From positions 1 to 8,225 of the forward strand of contig SKXH01000210.1 in assembly GCA_007128495.1 (NCBI GenBank): a stretch of DNA of 8,225 nucleotides, given 5' to 3'. Made by a program: the position numbers and the translations under genes. Positions 1 through 6,461 of this stretch are shown one piece after another. Source of the stretch: Bacteroidota bacterium (GTDB lineage Bacteria > Bacteroidota > Ignavibacteria > T3Sed10-11). Positions within the stretch are counted from its first letter, which is position 1; each line of letters starts with the position of its first letter. A model generated the notes under the pieces. The model saw nothing but the letters and a program-made list of their open reading frames with translations. It made no database searches and was not told where the DNA came from.

Positions 1-765
1 AAGAAAGTCGACGTCCGGGTGATAGCTGCAACCAATAAAGATATCGATAGTGTTATGGAAGAGAAAACATTCCGTCGCGATCTTTATTACCGGCTGAATG
101 TATTCAGCATTACGCTGCCGCCGTTACGAAAACGTGAAAAAGATATTCCATTGTTAGTCGGGGAATTTCTCAAACAGCATTCTTCTGAGCTGCGATTATC
201 ACGATTGGCATTGCAGGCGTTACAACAATACGACTGGCCCGGCAACGTGCGTGAATTGCAGGCGGTTATTCAACGGGCTGCCGTGCTTGCCCTTAGTGAA
301 GAGAGGGGTGTTATTCGATTACATGATTTTCCGCACAGCATCTCCGAACGCGCAAAGAAGAATATCGATATTGCCGATCAGATCCTTGAAGAGATACGAC
401 AACGGGAATTCTCGAGAAGTGCAATTTCACAAACAGCAAAAGAATTGGGGAATTTAAACCGCGGCACCGTCGCTGAATATTTGCGCGGTATCATTCTCCA
501 ATGCTTTGTAGAGCAAAAGTACGATATCGACCAAACTGCCCGGAAAATAGCCGGTACCGATGATACAAAAATAATAGAAAAAGCCCGGAAAAAATTACTC
601 GATTACTTGAATAATATCACCGGTTCGATAGACCGGTCCAAAGATCTTGATGAGCTTGAGCCGGAGCTTCGGGGAAAATTTAAGAACCTTCCGCAGCGAT
701 ACCATAGTGCCCTGACACGCGTTATTGAAGCATATTACAGTAAAAGATGGGATTACGCTGATTAA
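1..765 (+). CDS. Sigma-54-dependent activator (enhancer-binding protein), 3' part, atypical C-terminus
   Basis: The 5' end lies outside the window; the frame is open from base 1, so the GTG at 19 is an internal valine and not a start. Numbering visible residues from base 1, the AAA+ domain shows the sensor I stretch VIAATNKD (7-14), the arginine-finger region FRRDLYYRLN (24-33), LPPLRKREKDIPLL (about 39-52) and sensor II WPGNVREL (79-86). These are hallmarks of bacterial enhancer-binding proteins that use ATP to open sigma-54 promoters. The Walker A and GAFTGA loop must lie upstream. The Fis-type HTH normally found next is not recognisable. Instead about 140 residues follow, with two similar helical repeats (around 142-163 and 175-197, both carrying QTA at the same place) and a basic, aromatic tail. 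Either repeat could be the DNA-binding element. The AAA+ assignment is firm; the C-terminus is not recognised. A sigma-54 promoter about 105 bp downstream suggests a local target. Confidence 0.93.
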   Translation, partial: KKVDVRVIAATNKDIDSVMEEKTFRRDLYYRLNVFSITLPPLRKREKDIPLLVGEFLKQHSSELRLSRLALQALQQYDWPGNVRELQAVIQRAAVLALSEERGVIRLHDFPHSISERAKKNIDIADQILEEIRQREFSRSAISQTAKELGNLNRGTVAEYLRGIILQCFVEQKYDIDQTARKIAGTDDTKIIEKARKKLLDYLNNITGSIDRSKDLDELEPELRGKFKNLPQRYHSALTRVIEAYYSKRWDYAD

Positions 766-775
766 TAACAAAAAC

Positions 776-820
776 TGCGGGATTACCCCATTCCCGCATT
801 TCTAACCGGTAATTCCCGCA
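776..820. promoter_or_regulatory. Triple TCCCGCA half-site: candidate upstream activator sequence (or weak terminator)
   Basis: TGCGGGA at 776-782 and TCCCGCA at 792-798 form a perfect 7-bp dyad with a 9-base gap. A second direct copy of ATTCCCGCA lies at 812-820, exactly 22 bp (about two helical turns) after the first at 790-798. Relative to the start predicted from the sigma-54 promoter (about 899), the sites span roughly -123 to -79, the usual place for enhancer sites. The dyad could also be a terminator hairpin for the activator gene ending at 765, but its T-run (TTTCT) is short, and the third half-site is not explained by a terminator. The role is inferred. Confidence 0.45.
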
Positions 821-847
821 CTCTTACCCGAATAATTCGCCCAAATA

Positions 848-860
848 ACTCAAATTTTTA
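848..860 (+). promoter_or_regulatory. Possible IHF-like bending site
   Basis: ACTCAA, four bases, then TTA matches the enteric IHF consensus WATCAANNNNTTR at 8 of 9 defined positions. It lies in an AT-rich stretch between the repeated half-sites and the sigma-54 promoter, where IHF sites often bend DNA to bring activator and polymerase together. AT-rich DNA gives such matches by chance, and IHF specificity in this organism is unknown. Confidence 0.22.
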
Positions 861-871
861 ATTTTATGAAC

Positions 872-888
872 TTGGCACGTTGTTTGTA
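872..888 (+). promoter_or_regulatory. Sigma-54 (-24/-12) promoter
   Basis: The sequence reads TTGGCACG, four bases, TTGTA. Against the sigma-54 consensus TGGCAC-N5-TTGCW it is perfect in the -24 box, has the exact spacing (GG at 874-875, ten bases, then GT at 886-887) and differs only by T for C in the -12 dinucleotide. It points toward the lipoprotein gene at 963; the predicted start near 899 gives a leader of about 64 bases. The neighbouring activator gene, candidate enhancer sites upstream and intergenic position all agree. Confidence 0.78.
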
Positions 889-962
889 CATTATTTAGTG
901 AGATACAGAAATAACGGATTTTGAGGTTTTATAATTAGGATCTAAACCGGAGGCAAAAAGAG

Positions 963-2009
963 ATGAATAAGTGTCCAGGAAAAATATATACCGTGCCAGT
1001 AGTAACAGCTGTGTTGAGCATATTGTTTATTTTCAGTGCGTGTGAGTCGCCATCCGAGGTATCCCTGAGCCATTTTGAAGAAGAAAGTTCATACTTTGAA
1101 TTTGTGATGAAAAATAATGATTTCTTCACAAGCGAGGAGGATATCCTGAATGATCCAGCAGACGAGTTTGTATCGGATGCGGCAAGCGGTAGTGATGGCG
1201 AGGTAGATTTTATTGAAATTAATCGTATCGCGAGAAGGGTGCATAATATAGAAAGATCATTTTCACACGAGTTCGTCAATGATACTCTTGTGATCGTTAC
1301 TATGACGCGGAGCATGGACATGCGGTTGTGGATAAACGGCGATGTCGAAAATGGGACCCCGTATTTTAGTAATAATACTGCTACAATATTTAAAGATTTC
1401 ACCGAAACGACTACCCGAAAAGCAAAGTTTCTTCGAGTTGATAACACAAATACGGCTGAAGACGATTGGAAATTGGTTGAAGTATCGTTGCTTGACGGAG
1501 GGACGGCCGAACGTGATTTTGAGATACACCAGATGAAGTTGCAGTTCGGTGAAGACCATTCGTTTGAATATGACGATCCGCTGAATACTTTTATGCGTAT
1601 AGGACTTGGAAAGCGTGATGTGCCGGCCGTTAAACTCTCACAATTTGACAATTCCGGATTTGAGATTGAAGTTACTATACAGAGTTCTCATGAGAAACCC
1701 GAGAGATTATACGCACGTCACGGAGGGGTGGGCGCCGGTCCGGATAATATGGACGGCTATATGCGGCGCATTGATTTTCCGGATAAACCCGAGTCCGAAG
1801 AATACAGTAACGGAATTTACACAAGAACGTATGTGATCGACCGGGATCAATTCTTTCAGGGAATGCATCCGGCTGCGTCGATGCGCGGCGATCATATGCG
1901 AAAAGGGCGCTTCAGTACCGTTGTTGAAGTTATATCGCATGAATCATTGTACGACACCGAAGCGCCGGTCCATACAAGTTACTGGGGAGTACCGTTTATA
2001 ATAGAATAG
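963..2009 (+). CDS. Lipoprotein of unknown function under the sigma-54 promoter
   Basis: The product is 348 residues with a type II signal peptide: a basic start (K3, K7), a hydrophobic run of about residues 11-24 and the lipobox FSAC with the lipidated cysteine at 27. Glu at +2 is not the Asp inner-membrane retention signal known from enteric bacteria. The start is supported by GGAGG at 949-953, nine bases before the ATG. The mature protein is acidic and beta-rich in appearance, with a low-complexity acidic stretch around residues 60-80 (many D, E, S) and no further cysteine. I do not recognise a family, catalytic motif or repeat. It lies alone between the sigma-54 promoter (872-888) and an intrinsic terminator (2042-2080), so it is probably monocistronic and activator-controlled. 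Longer reading frames on the opposite strand here are shadows. Confidence 0.88.
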   Translation: MNKCPGKIYTVPVVTAVLSILFIFSACESPSEVSLSHFEEESSYFEFVMKNNDFFTSEEDILNDPADEFVSDAASGSDGEVDFIEINRIARRVHNIERSFSHEFVNDTLVIVTMTRSMDMRLWINGDVENGTPYFSNNTATIFKDFTETTTRKAKFLRVDNTNTAEDDWKLVEVSLLDGGTAERDFEIHQMKLQFGEDHSFEYDDPLNTFMRIGLGKRDVPAVKLSQFDNSGFEIEVTIQSSHEKPERLYARHGGVGAGPDNMDGYMRRIDFPDKPESEEYSNGIYTRTYVIDRDQFFQGMHPAASMRGDHMRKGRFSTVVEVISHESLYDTEAPVHTSYWGVPFIIE

Positions 2010-2041
2010 TGGGGCGTGAGAATACGGTTACTTCCCCTTGT

Positions 2042-2080
2042 CCCTCCCCGTAATTATGATACGGGGAGGGGTTTTGTTTT
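2042..2080 (+). terminator. Strong intrinsic terminator after the lipoprotein gene
   Basis: A perfect 11-bp GC-rich stem (CCCTCCCCGTA at 2042-2052 against TACGGGGAGGG at 2060-2070) with a 7-base loop is followed by GTTTTGTTTT. It starts 33 bases after the stop codon at 2009. It would end the sigma-54 transcript and insulate it from the gene cluster that begins at 2131. Confidence 0.93.
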
Positions 2081-2130
2081 AATTAAATAGCAATGAATTC
2101 ATAAAGAGTGACAACAGGAGAGAGGATTAC

Positions 2131-2553
2131 ATGCGAAAATTGATTTTCATCATAGTGGGTTTGTTTATGGCAGGGTGTCTGTCAGAGATGCCGCCCGATT
2201 CAATGAAGTTTGTAAAAAAGCTTGAATTGACGTTTGAGGTGGAAGTGGTATCCCGTGATGAGCAGATTGATGAATTTTCAATAGAAACCCAACCCGGAAC
2301 AATTCTCATCGGCGGTTACTTCTGGACACCCCAGGCCGGATATACGCTCACAGCGGATATTGGTGGTGATTCAGAGACGACAATATTGAATGTAACCGGT
2401 GAGCATACACATATCGGTATTACAATACCGGTACAATATGCGTATAATGTCGTAATCTCAGAGGTACCATCCGGTACGTATGTGTTCAAAATTAATCATA
2501 TATTGGATGACCATACCGAAACGGCTTTTGAGACAGTTGTTACAGTAGTATAA
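2131..2553 (+). CDS. Small lipoprotein, first of a lipoprotein/barrel pair
   Basis: The product is 140 residues with a short signal peptide (MRK, hydrophobic run, FMAGC) and lipidated Cys at 16. AGGAG at 2116-2120, ten bases before the ATG, supports the start. The mature part looks like a single beta-sandwich (alternating hydrophobic strands through about residue 140) with no catalytic motif. Near its end, GTYVFKINHIL (115-125) resembles GDYRLEIQHLL in the lipoprotein at 5291, and both end in a VTV-type strand, suggesting distant homology. The barrel-transglutaminase gene follows after 10 bases and lacks its own ribosome-binding site, so the two are probably co-translated. No convincing sigma-70 or sigma-54 promoter was found in the 50 bases between the terminator and this gene. 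Function unknown; an outer-membrane partner of the next protein is inferred. Confidence 0.87.
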   Translation: MRKLIFIIVGLFMAGCLSEMPPDSMKFVKKLELTFEVEVVSRDEQIDEFSIETQPGTILIGGYFWTPQAGYTLTADIGGDSETTILNVTGEHTHIGITIPVQYAYNVVISEVPSGTYVFKINHILDDHTETAFETVVTVV

Positions 2554-2563
2554 TATATTCACT

Positions 2564-4579
2564 ATGAAGAAACATGGAACTATAGCATTTATTGCGGTTA
2601 TACTTTTTTCCTGCAACGTTCAGGCGCAGCATATCTCCAGCCCTGAGGCCATCGGGATTGGTGCATATACCGCGCTGGCGCGTGATGTTTCCGCGATCGA
2701 TTGGAATCCTGCCGGGTTGATCTTTATTCGCGATTGGGAATTACGTCTCAATAGTTATATGGAATTCAGGGATGGAAGTCAGGAGGGGCCATTCTTTGGT
2801 AACGGTGTAATAGGTAAACGGTTTTCCGATGCACACGCATTTGCCCTGCGGTATGCGCCGGGATTAACACGGGATTTCCGAATTTCAACCGACATTATTT
2901 CTCCCGAAAGGTCAGTAGACGGCACCACCGACTTGCTCCGGCAGCATCTTGAGTATTCACAGATTTATTCCGCCGGTTATGCGCAGCAATTATCGTCAAC
3001 AGTGGCTGCCGGCATTTCGGGGAGATATATCCAACAACGCATAACAGACCCGACCGTACAGGTTAACGACGATACAGTATTGATTACACAGGAAATACAT
3101 AATGAACCGGTCTGGTTGCTTGATGCGGGGATACTATTCATGATGCGTCCGGATATAACGCTCGGTGTAACGGCAAAAAATCTAATTTCGATGCGGGAAC
3201 AAAACTTTCCCGATGAGTTTTCAGAATTCTCTATGAATGAGCGGAAATATCTGCGTGCCGGTGTATTATATACTCCCTTTAATAATTATCTCGTTGCGGC
3301 AGATTACGACACGCGTAATCATGCACAGTTCGGTCATGCGTATCAGATAACCGATTTCCTTACTGTCCGTCAGGGTAATTATTTGAACTTTGAGCGCGGT
3401 GAAACATTCGAAGCGGTCAGCGGAGGGATCGGATTAAATTTCGGCACAATGGACATCGATGTAAGTTACTTACACTTTTTTGATACCAGCACGCGCGGTC
3501 ATGGAACGCCGGTCAGAGCACTGCTCGCTCACGGTGTTGAAGATGTCGGCTACAATCAATTTACCGCGAACCGGCTTGATGTATCGCTCCGGCTGCAGTT
3601 AGGGCGGATGCACGAACCCCTCGCACGTATTGAATATGTTGAGGTTATGAGCGATGTGTATCCGGCGGCGTATGAGGTACACGCCTACCGCCCGATCGCA
3701 AAAGTGCGGGTGAAAAATGTATCGCACCGGCCGATTGAATCGCGTGTCGGTTTTTATGTCGATGATATAATGGATCGCGCCACGGAAACCAGACCGTACT
3801 ACATGATGCCGGGTGAAACGATGGAAATTCCCGTAACGGCGATATTCACCGAAGCGATTAAATCAATTGCCAATTTTACCCTGCAGTCCGCTGAGGTGTA
3901 TGTTCGTGCAACCGCTGCATCGGAATACGATGACCGGAGACAAACCCATCTCGCCATACACGGACGAAACGACTGGAACGGCGATATTCTCACGCTGCGA
4001 TACTTCGTCACTCCCGAAGAACCGCAGATATTAAGGTTTACCCGTGAGGTATTGAATAAAAATCAGGATAAACTTGAGGATGTGCATCCCGCTGTAGAGC
4101 GCTTTAAAAAATCGAAGATACTATTCGATCACTTTTCGGATATGTTGATGTATGTACATGATCCGCGTAAAACACATAACCGTGTGCAGTATCCGTCAGA
4201 AACGCTCGATCTGCGCGGAGGCGATTGCGATGATATGGCGGTTGCTTTTTCAAGTATGCTTGCCAGCATCGGTGTTGCAACGGCATTTGTCGATGTCGTG
4301 CCGCCCGAAGAGCCGCACAATGCACACGTGTATTTGCTTGTCGATACGGGCTTATCGCCCGATCAGGCGCATCTGATCAGCAGTAATCCGAAACGATATA
4401 TCATACGGAAAAATGAGTTCGGCGATGAAACGGTTTGGATACCGCTTGAAACAACGGTTACAAAAGAAGGTTTCGACACGGCATGGAATGTCGGTGCGGA
4501 ATCATATCACAATGAAGGAATTTTACAAGGAGGACTTATCAATGGCTGGGTTCGTATTGTCGATGTACCGAGAATGTAA
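2564..4579 (+). CDS. Outer-membrane beta-barrel protein with C-terminal transglutaminase-like domain
   Basis: The product is 671 residues. A signal peptide (1-22, ending NVQAQ) is followed by a PorV/UPF0164-like barrel of about 325 residues: the entry motif ARDVSAIDWNPAGL (39-52) and amphipathic strands to about 347. Next, around 355-450, comes an Ig/CARDB-like beta-sandwich (VRVKNVSHRP, PGETMEIPV). The last part, about 505-671, is a transglutaminase/papain-like domain with YPSETLDLRGGDCDD (catalytic Cys555), His588 in HNAHVYLLVD and a probable third residue at Glu629 in WIPLETT. All triad positions are filled, so activity as a protease or amide-forming enzyme is possible; the substrate is unknown. 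The barrel would anchor the enzyme in the outer membrane, presumably facing the periplasm. No Shine-Dalgarno precedes the ATG, which lies 10 bases after the upstream lipoprotein gene. Its 3' end overlaps the FecR/TPR gene by 38 bases. Confidence 0.85.
   Translation: MKKHGTIAFIAVILFSCNVQAQHISSPEAIGIGAYTALARDVSAIDWNPAGLIFIRDWELRLNSYMEFRDGSQEGPFFGNGVIGKRFSDAHAFALRYAPGLTRDFRISTDIISPERSVDGTTDLLRQHLEYSQIYSAGYAQQLSSTVAAGISGRYIQQRITDPTVQVNDDTVLITQEIHNEPVWLLDAGILFMMRPDITLGVTAKNLISMREQNFPDEFSEFSMNERKYLRAGVLYTPFNNYLVAADYDTRNHAQFGHAYQITDFLTVRQGNYLNFERGETFEAVSGGIGLNFGTMDIDVSYLHFFDTSTRGHGTPVRALLAHGVEDVGYNQFTANRLDVSLRLQLGRMHEPLARIEYVEVMSDVYPAAYEVHAYRPIAKVRVKNVSHRPIESRVGFYVDDIMDRATETRPYYMMPGETMEIPVTAIFTEAIKSIANFTLQSAEVYVRATAASEYDDRRQTHLAIHGRNDWNGDILTLRYFVTPEEPQILRFTREVLNKNQDKLEDVHPAVERFKKSKILFDHFSDMLMYVHDPRKTHNRVQYPSETLDLRGGDCDDMAVAFSSMLASIGVATAFVDVVPPEEPHNAHVYLLVDTGLSPDQAHLISSNPKRYIIRKNEFGDETVWIPLETTVTKEGFDTAWNVGAESYHNEGILQGGLINGWVRIVDVPRM
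4527..4533 (+). promoter_or_regulatory. Ribosome-binding site that fixes the FecR/TPR start
   Basis: AAGGAGG, the best Shine-Dalgarno in the window, lies eight bases before the ATG at 4542 and within the 3' end of the barrel-transglutaminase gene. It favours 4542 over the longer open frame from 4413 (which would put a basic stretch before the signal peptide) and over the ATG at 4563, which has no such site. Confidence 0.8.
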
Positions 4580-5273
4580 GATCGGTGTACTGCTCATTGC
4601 ACTGTTAGCAATGCCCGCATTTTCATCATACTATCAGTTAACTATAGATAATCTCGAGGGAGATGTATTTGTCAGACACGGAGTGGAAGAAGAGTGGGTG
4701 GAAGCCGAAGCCGGTGCAATACTTCGACCGGAAGATTCGATAAAAACGGGAGAAAACTCCCGGGCAATTCTTCGTCTGAACGATGATACAATCTACCGGA
4801 TACCGCCGGAGGTGATCGTCGATGGTGCGGATTTCCGTAGTATGAACCGGGAGGAGTTGCTGATGCGTCTTGCAGCCGAAGATATGCTCTCGGTCCCGGA
4901 GCGTATGGATGACGACCGGCCGGTACCGCGGACGACCGTGCTCCACGGTTCGCCGCGTGCGCGGGTGGATGAAGATACCGGTGAGGTTGACCTAACAATG
5001 GCGCAATTCCGGATAAACGGCGCAAGGTTCCTGATCGATCAGGATTATCGCGGAGCTGCTGTGTTGAAAATCCGCGAGACACTCCGGCTCTACCCCGATG
5101 GAGACTACCGTATTAATGCTATGATGATTGCGGGTGAATCTCTTGAGTCGATGGAATTATACGAGGAAGCTGCCCGCTACTACCGCACGGTACTGGATGA
5201 GGATGTTGATGCAAATACCCGAATAAAAGCAGAAGCAAGGTTGGAAATTATAAAAGAACGTAAGGAACATTAA
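4542..5273 (+). CDS. Secreted FecR-domain protein with C-terminal TPR repeats
   Basis: From the start chosen by AAGGAGG the product is 243 residues. A signal sequence (hydrophobic run about 13-28, ending PAFSS) leads into a FecR-type domain at about 33-105: a strand with GDVFVR, the typical AGAILRPEDSIKTGENSRAI segment (57-76; alternating hydrophobics around a GDxIxT-like turn) and LRLNDDTIYRIPP. A linker rich in acidic residues and proline (115-150) follows, then two TPR-like helical hairpins at about 154-187 and 188-222 and a final charged helix. There are no transmembrane segments after the signal peptide and no FecI-type sigma factor nearby, so this is unlikely to be a classical FecR anti-sigma factor. 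FecR-like beta domains are widespread as periplasmic or wall-binding modules, and TPRs suggest protein scaffolding. The 38-bp overlap with the transglutaminase gene suggests tight co-expression. Confidence 0.82.
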   Translation: MAGFVLSMYRECKIGVLLIALLAMPAFSSYYQLTIDNLEGDVFVRHGVEEEWVEAEAGAILRPEDSIKTGENSRAILRLNDDTIYRIPPEVIVDGADFRSMNREELLMRLAAEDMLSVPERMDDDRPVPRTTVLHGSPRARVDEDTGEVDLTMAQFRINGARFLIDQDYRGAAVLKIRETLRLYPDGDYRINAMMIAGESLESMELYEEAARYYRTVLDEDVDANTRIKAEARLEIIKERKEH

Positions 5274-5290
5274 AATTGTGAGATGTTGTG

Positions 5291-5773
5291 ATGAGTACTT
5301 TAAAGAGAAATAAAAATGTATGGGGATGGGGAGTTATTTTTCCGTTATTTATTCTTATTGTTCTTTTAAGTGGCTGTGATAACACGGTCGTTGCGCCCCG
5401 CTTCGATGAGGAATCGAATACGTTCATTATCCAAAAAAGTATAGGCGATTTGGAACAGGAGATTTCTCTGTCCGATCTTACTCCAGCTCCGGGAGACACA
5501 CTGACTATCGAATCAATAGTTACCAACAGCGGAGACGTACAGGAAATAGAAAGCCGGATTTGCGGATTAAATATCACCGGTAATCTGGAATGGAAATATG
5601 CAGGACCGGATTGTGACGGCTACAGCAAACGAGGTCCGTTAGCTGGGGGAGAAAAAGTAACATCCTGGCAATCGATAGTGGTGACCTCACAGCCGGGTGA
5701 TTATCGACTCGAAATTCAACATTTACTTGAGCCGGAAGAAGTAATGACAGTCTGGATCACAGTGGAAGATTAA
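5291..5773 (+). CDS. Small lipoprotein with CARDB-like domain, second lipoprotein/barrel pair
   Basis: The product is 160 residues if the ATG at 5291 is used (a GTG at 5288 just before it would add one residue). No good Shine-Dalgarno is visible; the gap from the previous stop is 17 bases. After a basic start (K5, R6, K8) and a hydrophobic run comes the lipobox LLSGC with Cys at 29. Residues about 65-158 resemble a CARDB/Ig-like sandwich: PAPGDTLTIESIVTNSGD early, SQPGDYRLEIQHLL late. Cys91 and Cys108 are the only cysteines in the mature domain and may form a disulfide. The motif GDYRLEIQHLL matches one in the lipoprotein at 2131. Codons 94-160 are duplicated downstream at 6462-6662. A barrel gene follows seven bases after the stop, suggesting a functional pair. 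Function unknown. Confidence 0.86.
   Translation: MSTLKRNKNVWGWGVIFPLFILIVLLSGCDNTVVAPRFDEESNTFIIQKSIGDLEQEISLSDLTPAPGDTLTIESIVTNSGDVQEIESRICGLNITGNLEWKYAGPDCDGYSKRGPLAGGEKVTSWQSIVVTSQPGDYRLEIQHLLEPEEVMTVWITVED
5570..5770 (+). repeat. Source copy of a 201-bp direct repeat (3' end of the lipoprotein gene)
   Basis: This stretch, codons 94 to 160 of the lipoprotein gene, aligns without gaps to 6462-6662, 892 bp downstream in the same orientation. My hand count gives 28 mismatches in 201 bases (about 86% identity). Similarity fades at the stop codon on one side and at codon 94 on the other. Confidence 0.92.
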
Positions 5774-5780
5774 ATAAACA

Positions 5781-6401
5781 ATGATTAAAGTGTATGTGTG
5801 GATAATGGTGATGGTCTTTGTCTGCTCGTACCGGGCGTCGGGCCAAATTGATAATGAAAATGCTTTAACGGCAGGCAATTCATTTTTCGGTACGCACGCG
5901 ATAGAACTACGGGGACAATTGTATAATATGGGTGCCCTTGCATATCTCGTTGAATATAAATACCGCCGGTTTAATTTTATCAGCATGGATGTTTACCTCA
6001 GAAGTTTTGTCCATGCTCCGTTTGAAGTCGGTGGAGGCGTTACACTCCGGCTGCCGGTTGTTCAGGTGTTTTATGCACAGGCAACCGTCGGCAGGCCTTT
6101 TAACGATGCTCATCCATCGGATGAAGAACTGCCGACCGGTATTGCATTCCCGTTTTCACCGGATTATTCATACTCGTTTCGGGGCGGCATGTTGCTGCCG
6201 TTAGGCGAGCCGGTACGATCTCATTTTTATCTGACACTGTCGGCAGGTAAAAGCTGGTATGTCGATACCAATAATCGTTATATCCAATGGATGTCGGAAA
6301 CCCCACCGCCGGTTGATGATGAATACGAGTATGAAATCCGGACACAAAGGAAAAAGAGGGGATACGGGAGTTTTGAAATTGGACTGGGGGTGCATTTTTA
6401 G
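5781..6401 (+). CDS. Small outer-membrane beta-barrel protein
   Basis: The product is 206 residues. A signal peptide (MIKVYVWIMVMVFVCSYRASGQ) probably cleaves after ASG, near residue 21. The mature chain alternates hydrophobic and polar residues in about eight to ten strand-like segments (for example VTLRLPVVQVFYAQATVG and SHFYLTLSAGKSWYV) and ends in GLGVHF. A terminal phenylalanine with alternating hydrophobics is the classical signal recognised by the BAM machinery. The size suits an eight-stranded barrel of OmpA/OmpW-like or DUF-type, but I recognise no named family. The ATG lies seven bases after the lipoprotein stop; the only ribosome-binding candidate, GGAAG at 5764-5768, is 12 bases away, so translational coupling to the lipoprotein gene is likely. 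Sequence similarity to the barrel-like gene at 6661 is not evident by eye. Confidence 0.8.
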   Translation: MIKVYVWIMVMVFVCSYRASGQIDNENALTAGNSFFGTHAIELRGQLYNMGALAYLVEYKYRRFNFISMDVYLRSFVHAPFEVGGGVTLRLPVVQVFYAQATVGRPFNDAHPSDEELPTGIAFPFSPDYSYSFRGGMLLPLGEPVRSHFYLTLSAGKSWYVDTNNRYIQWMSETPPPVDDEYEYEIRTQRKKRGYGSFEIGLGVHF

Positions 6402-6461
6402 TTTATTCGCAGAATGAATTAAATTATTAATTAGGGCTATACCGTTATGAGGAGATCGTAA

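Noticed and set aside
19..21. GTG as start of the sigma-54 activator
   Set aside because: It is the valine of VIAATN in the AAA+ core and the frame is open upstream to base 1, so the gene is cut by the window edge.
935..1651. Minus-strand open frame of 238 codons opposite the first lipoprotein gene
   Set aside because: Serine-rich, without domain logic or ribosome-binding site, and fully covered by the plus-strand gene, which has a signal peptide, Shine-Dalgarno, promoter and terminator.
2093..2102. 10-bp palindrome ATGAATTCAT before the second lipoprotein gene
   Set aside because: Short, AT-rich palindromes are common by chance and no second copy or matching operator was seen.
4413..4541. 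Longer N-terminus for the FecR/TPR protein
   Set aside because: It would put 43 mostly basic residues before the signal peptide and lies inside the transglutaminase coding region; AAGGAGG supports the start at 4542.
4672..5082. Minus-strand open frame of 136 codons opposite the FecR/TPR gene
   Set aside because: Rich in Pro, Arg and Ser as expected for an antisense shadow; the plus strand encodes clear FecR and TPR features.
6402..6446. Possible terminator after the small barrel gene at 5781
   Set aside because: Only a 4-bp ATTC/GAAT stem is visible and there is no T-run, so the transcript probably continues.
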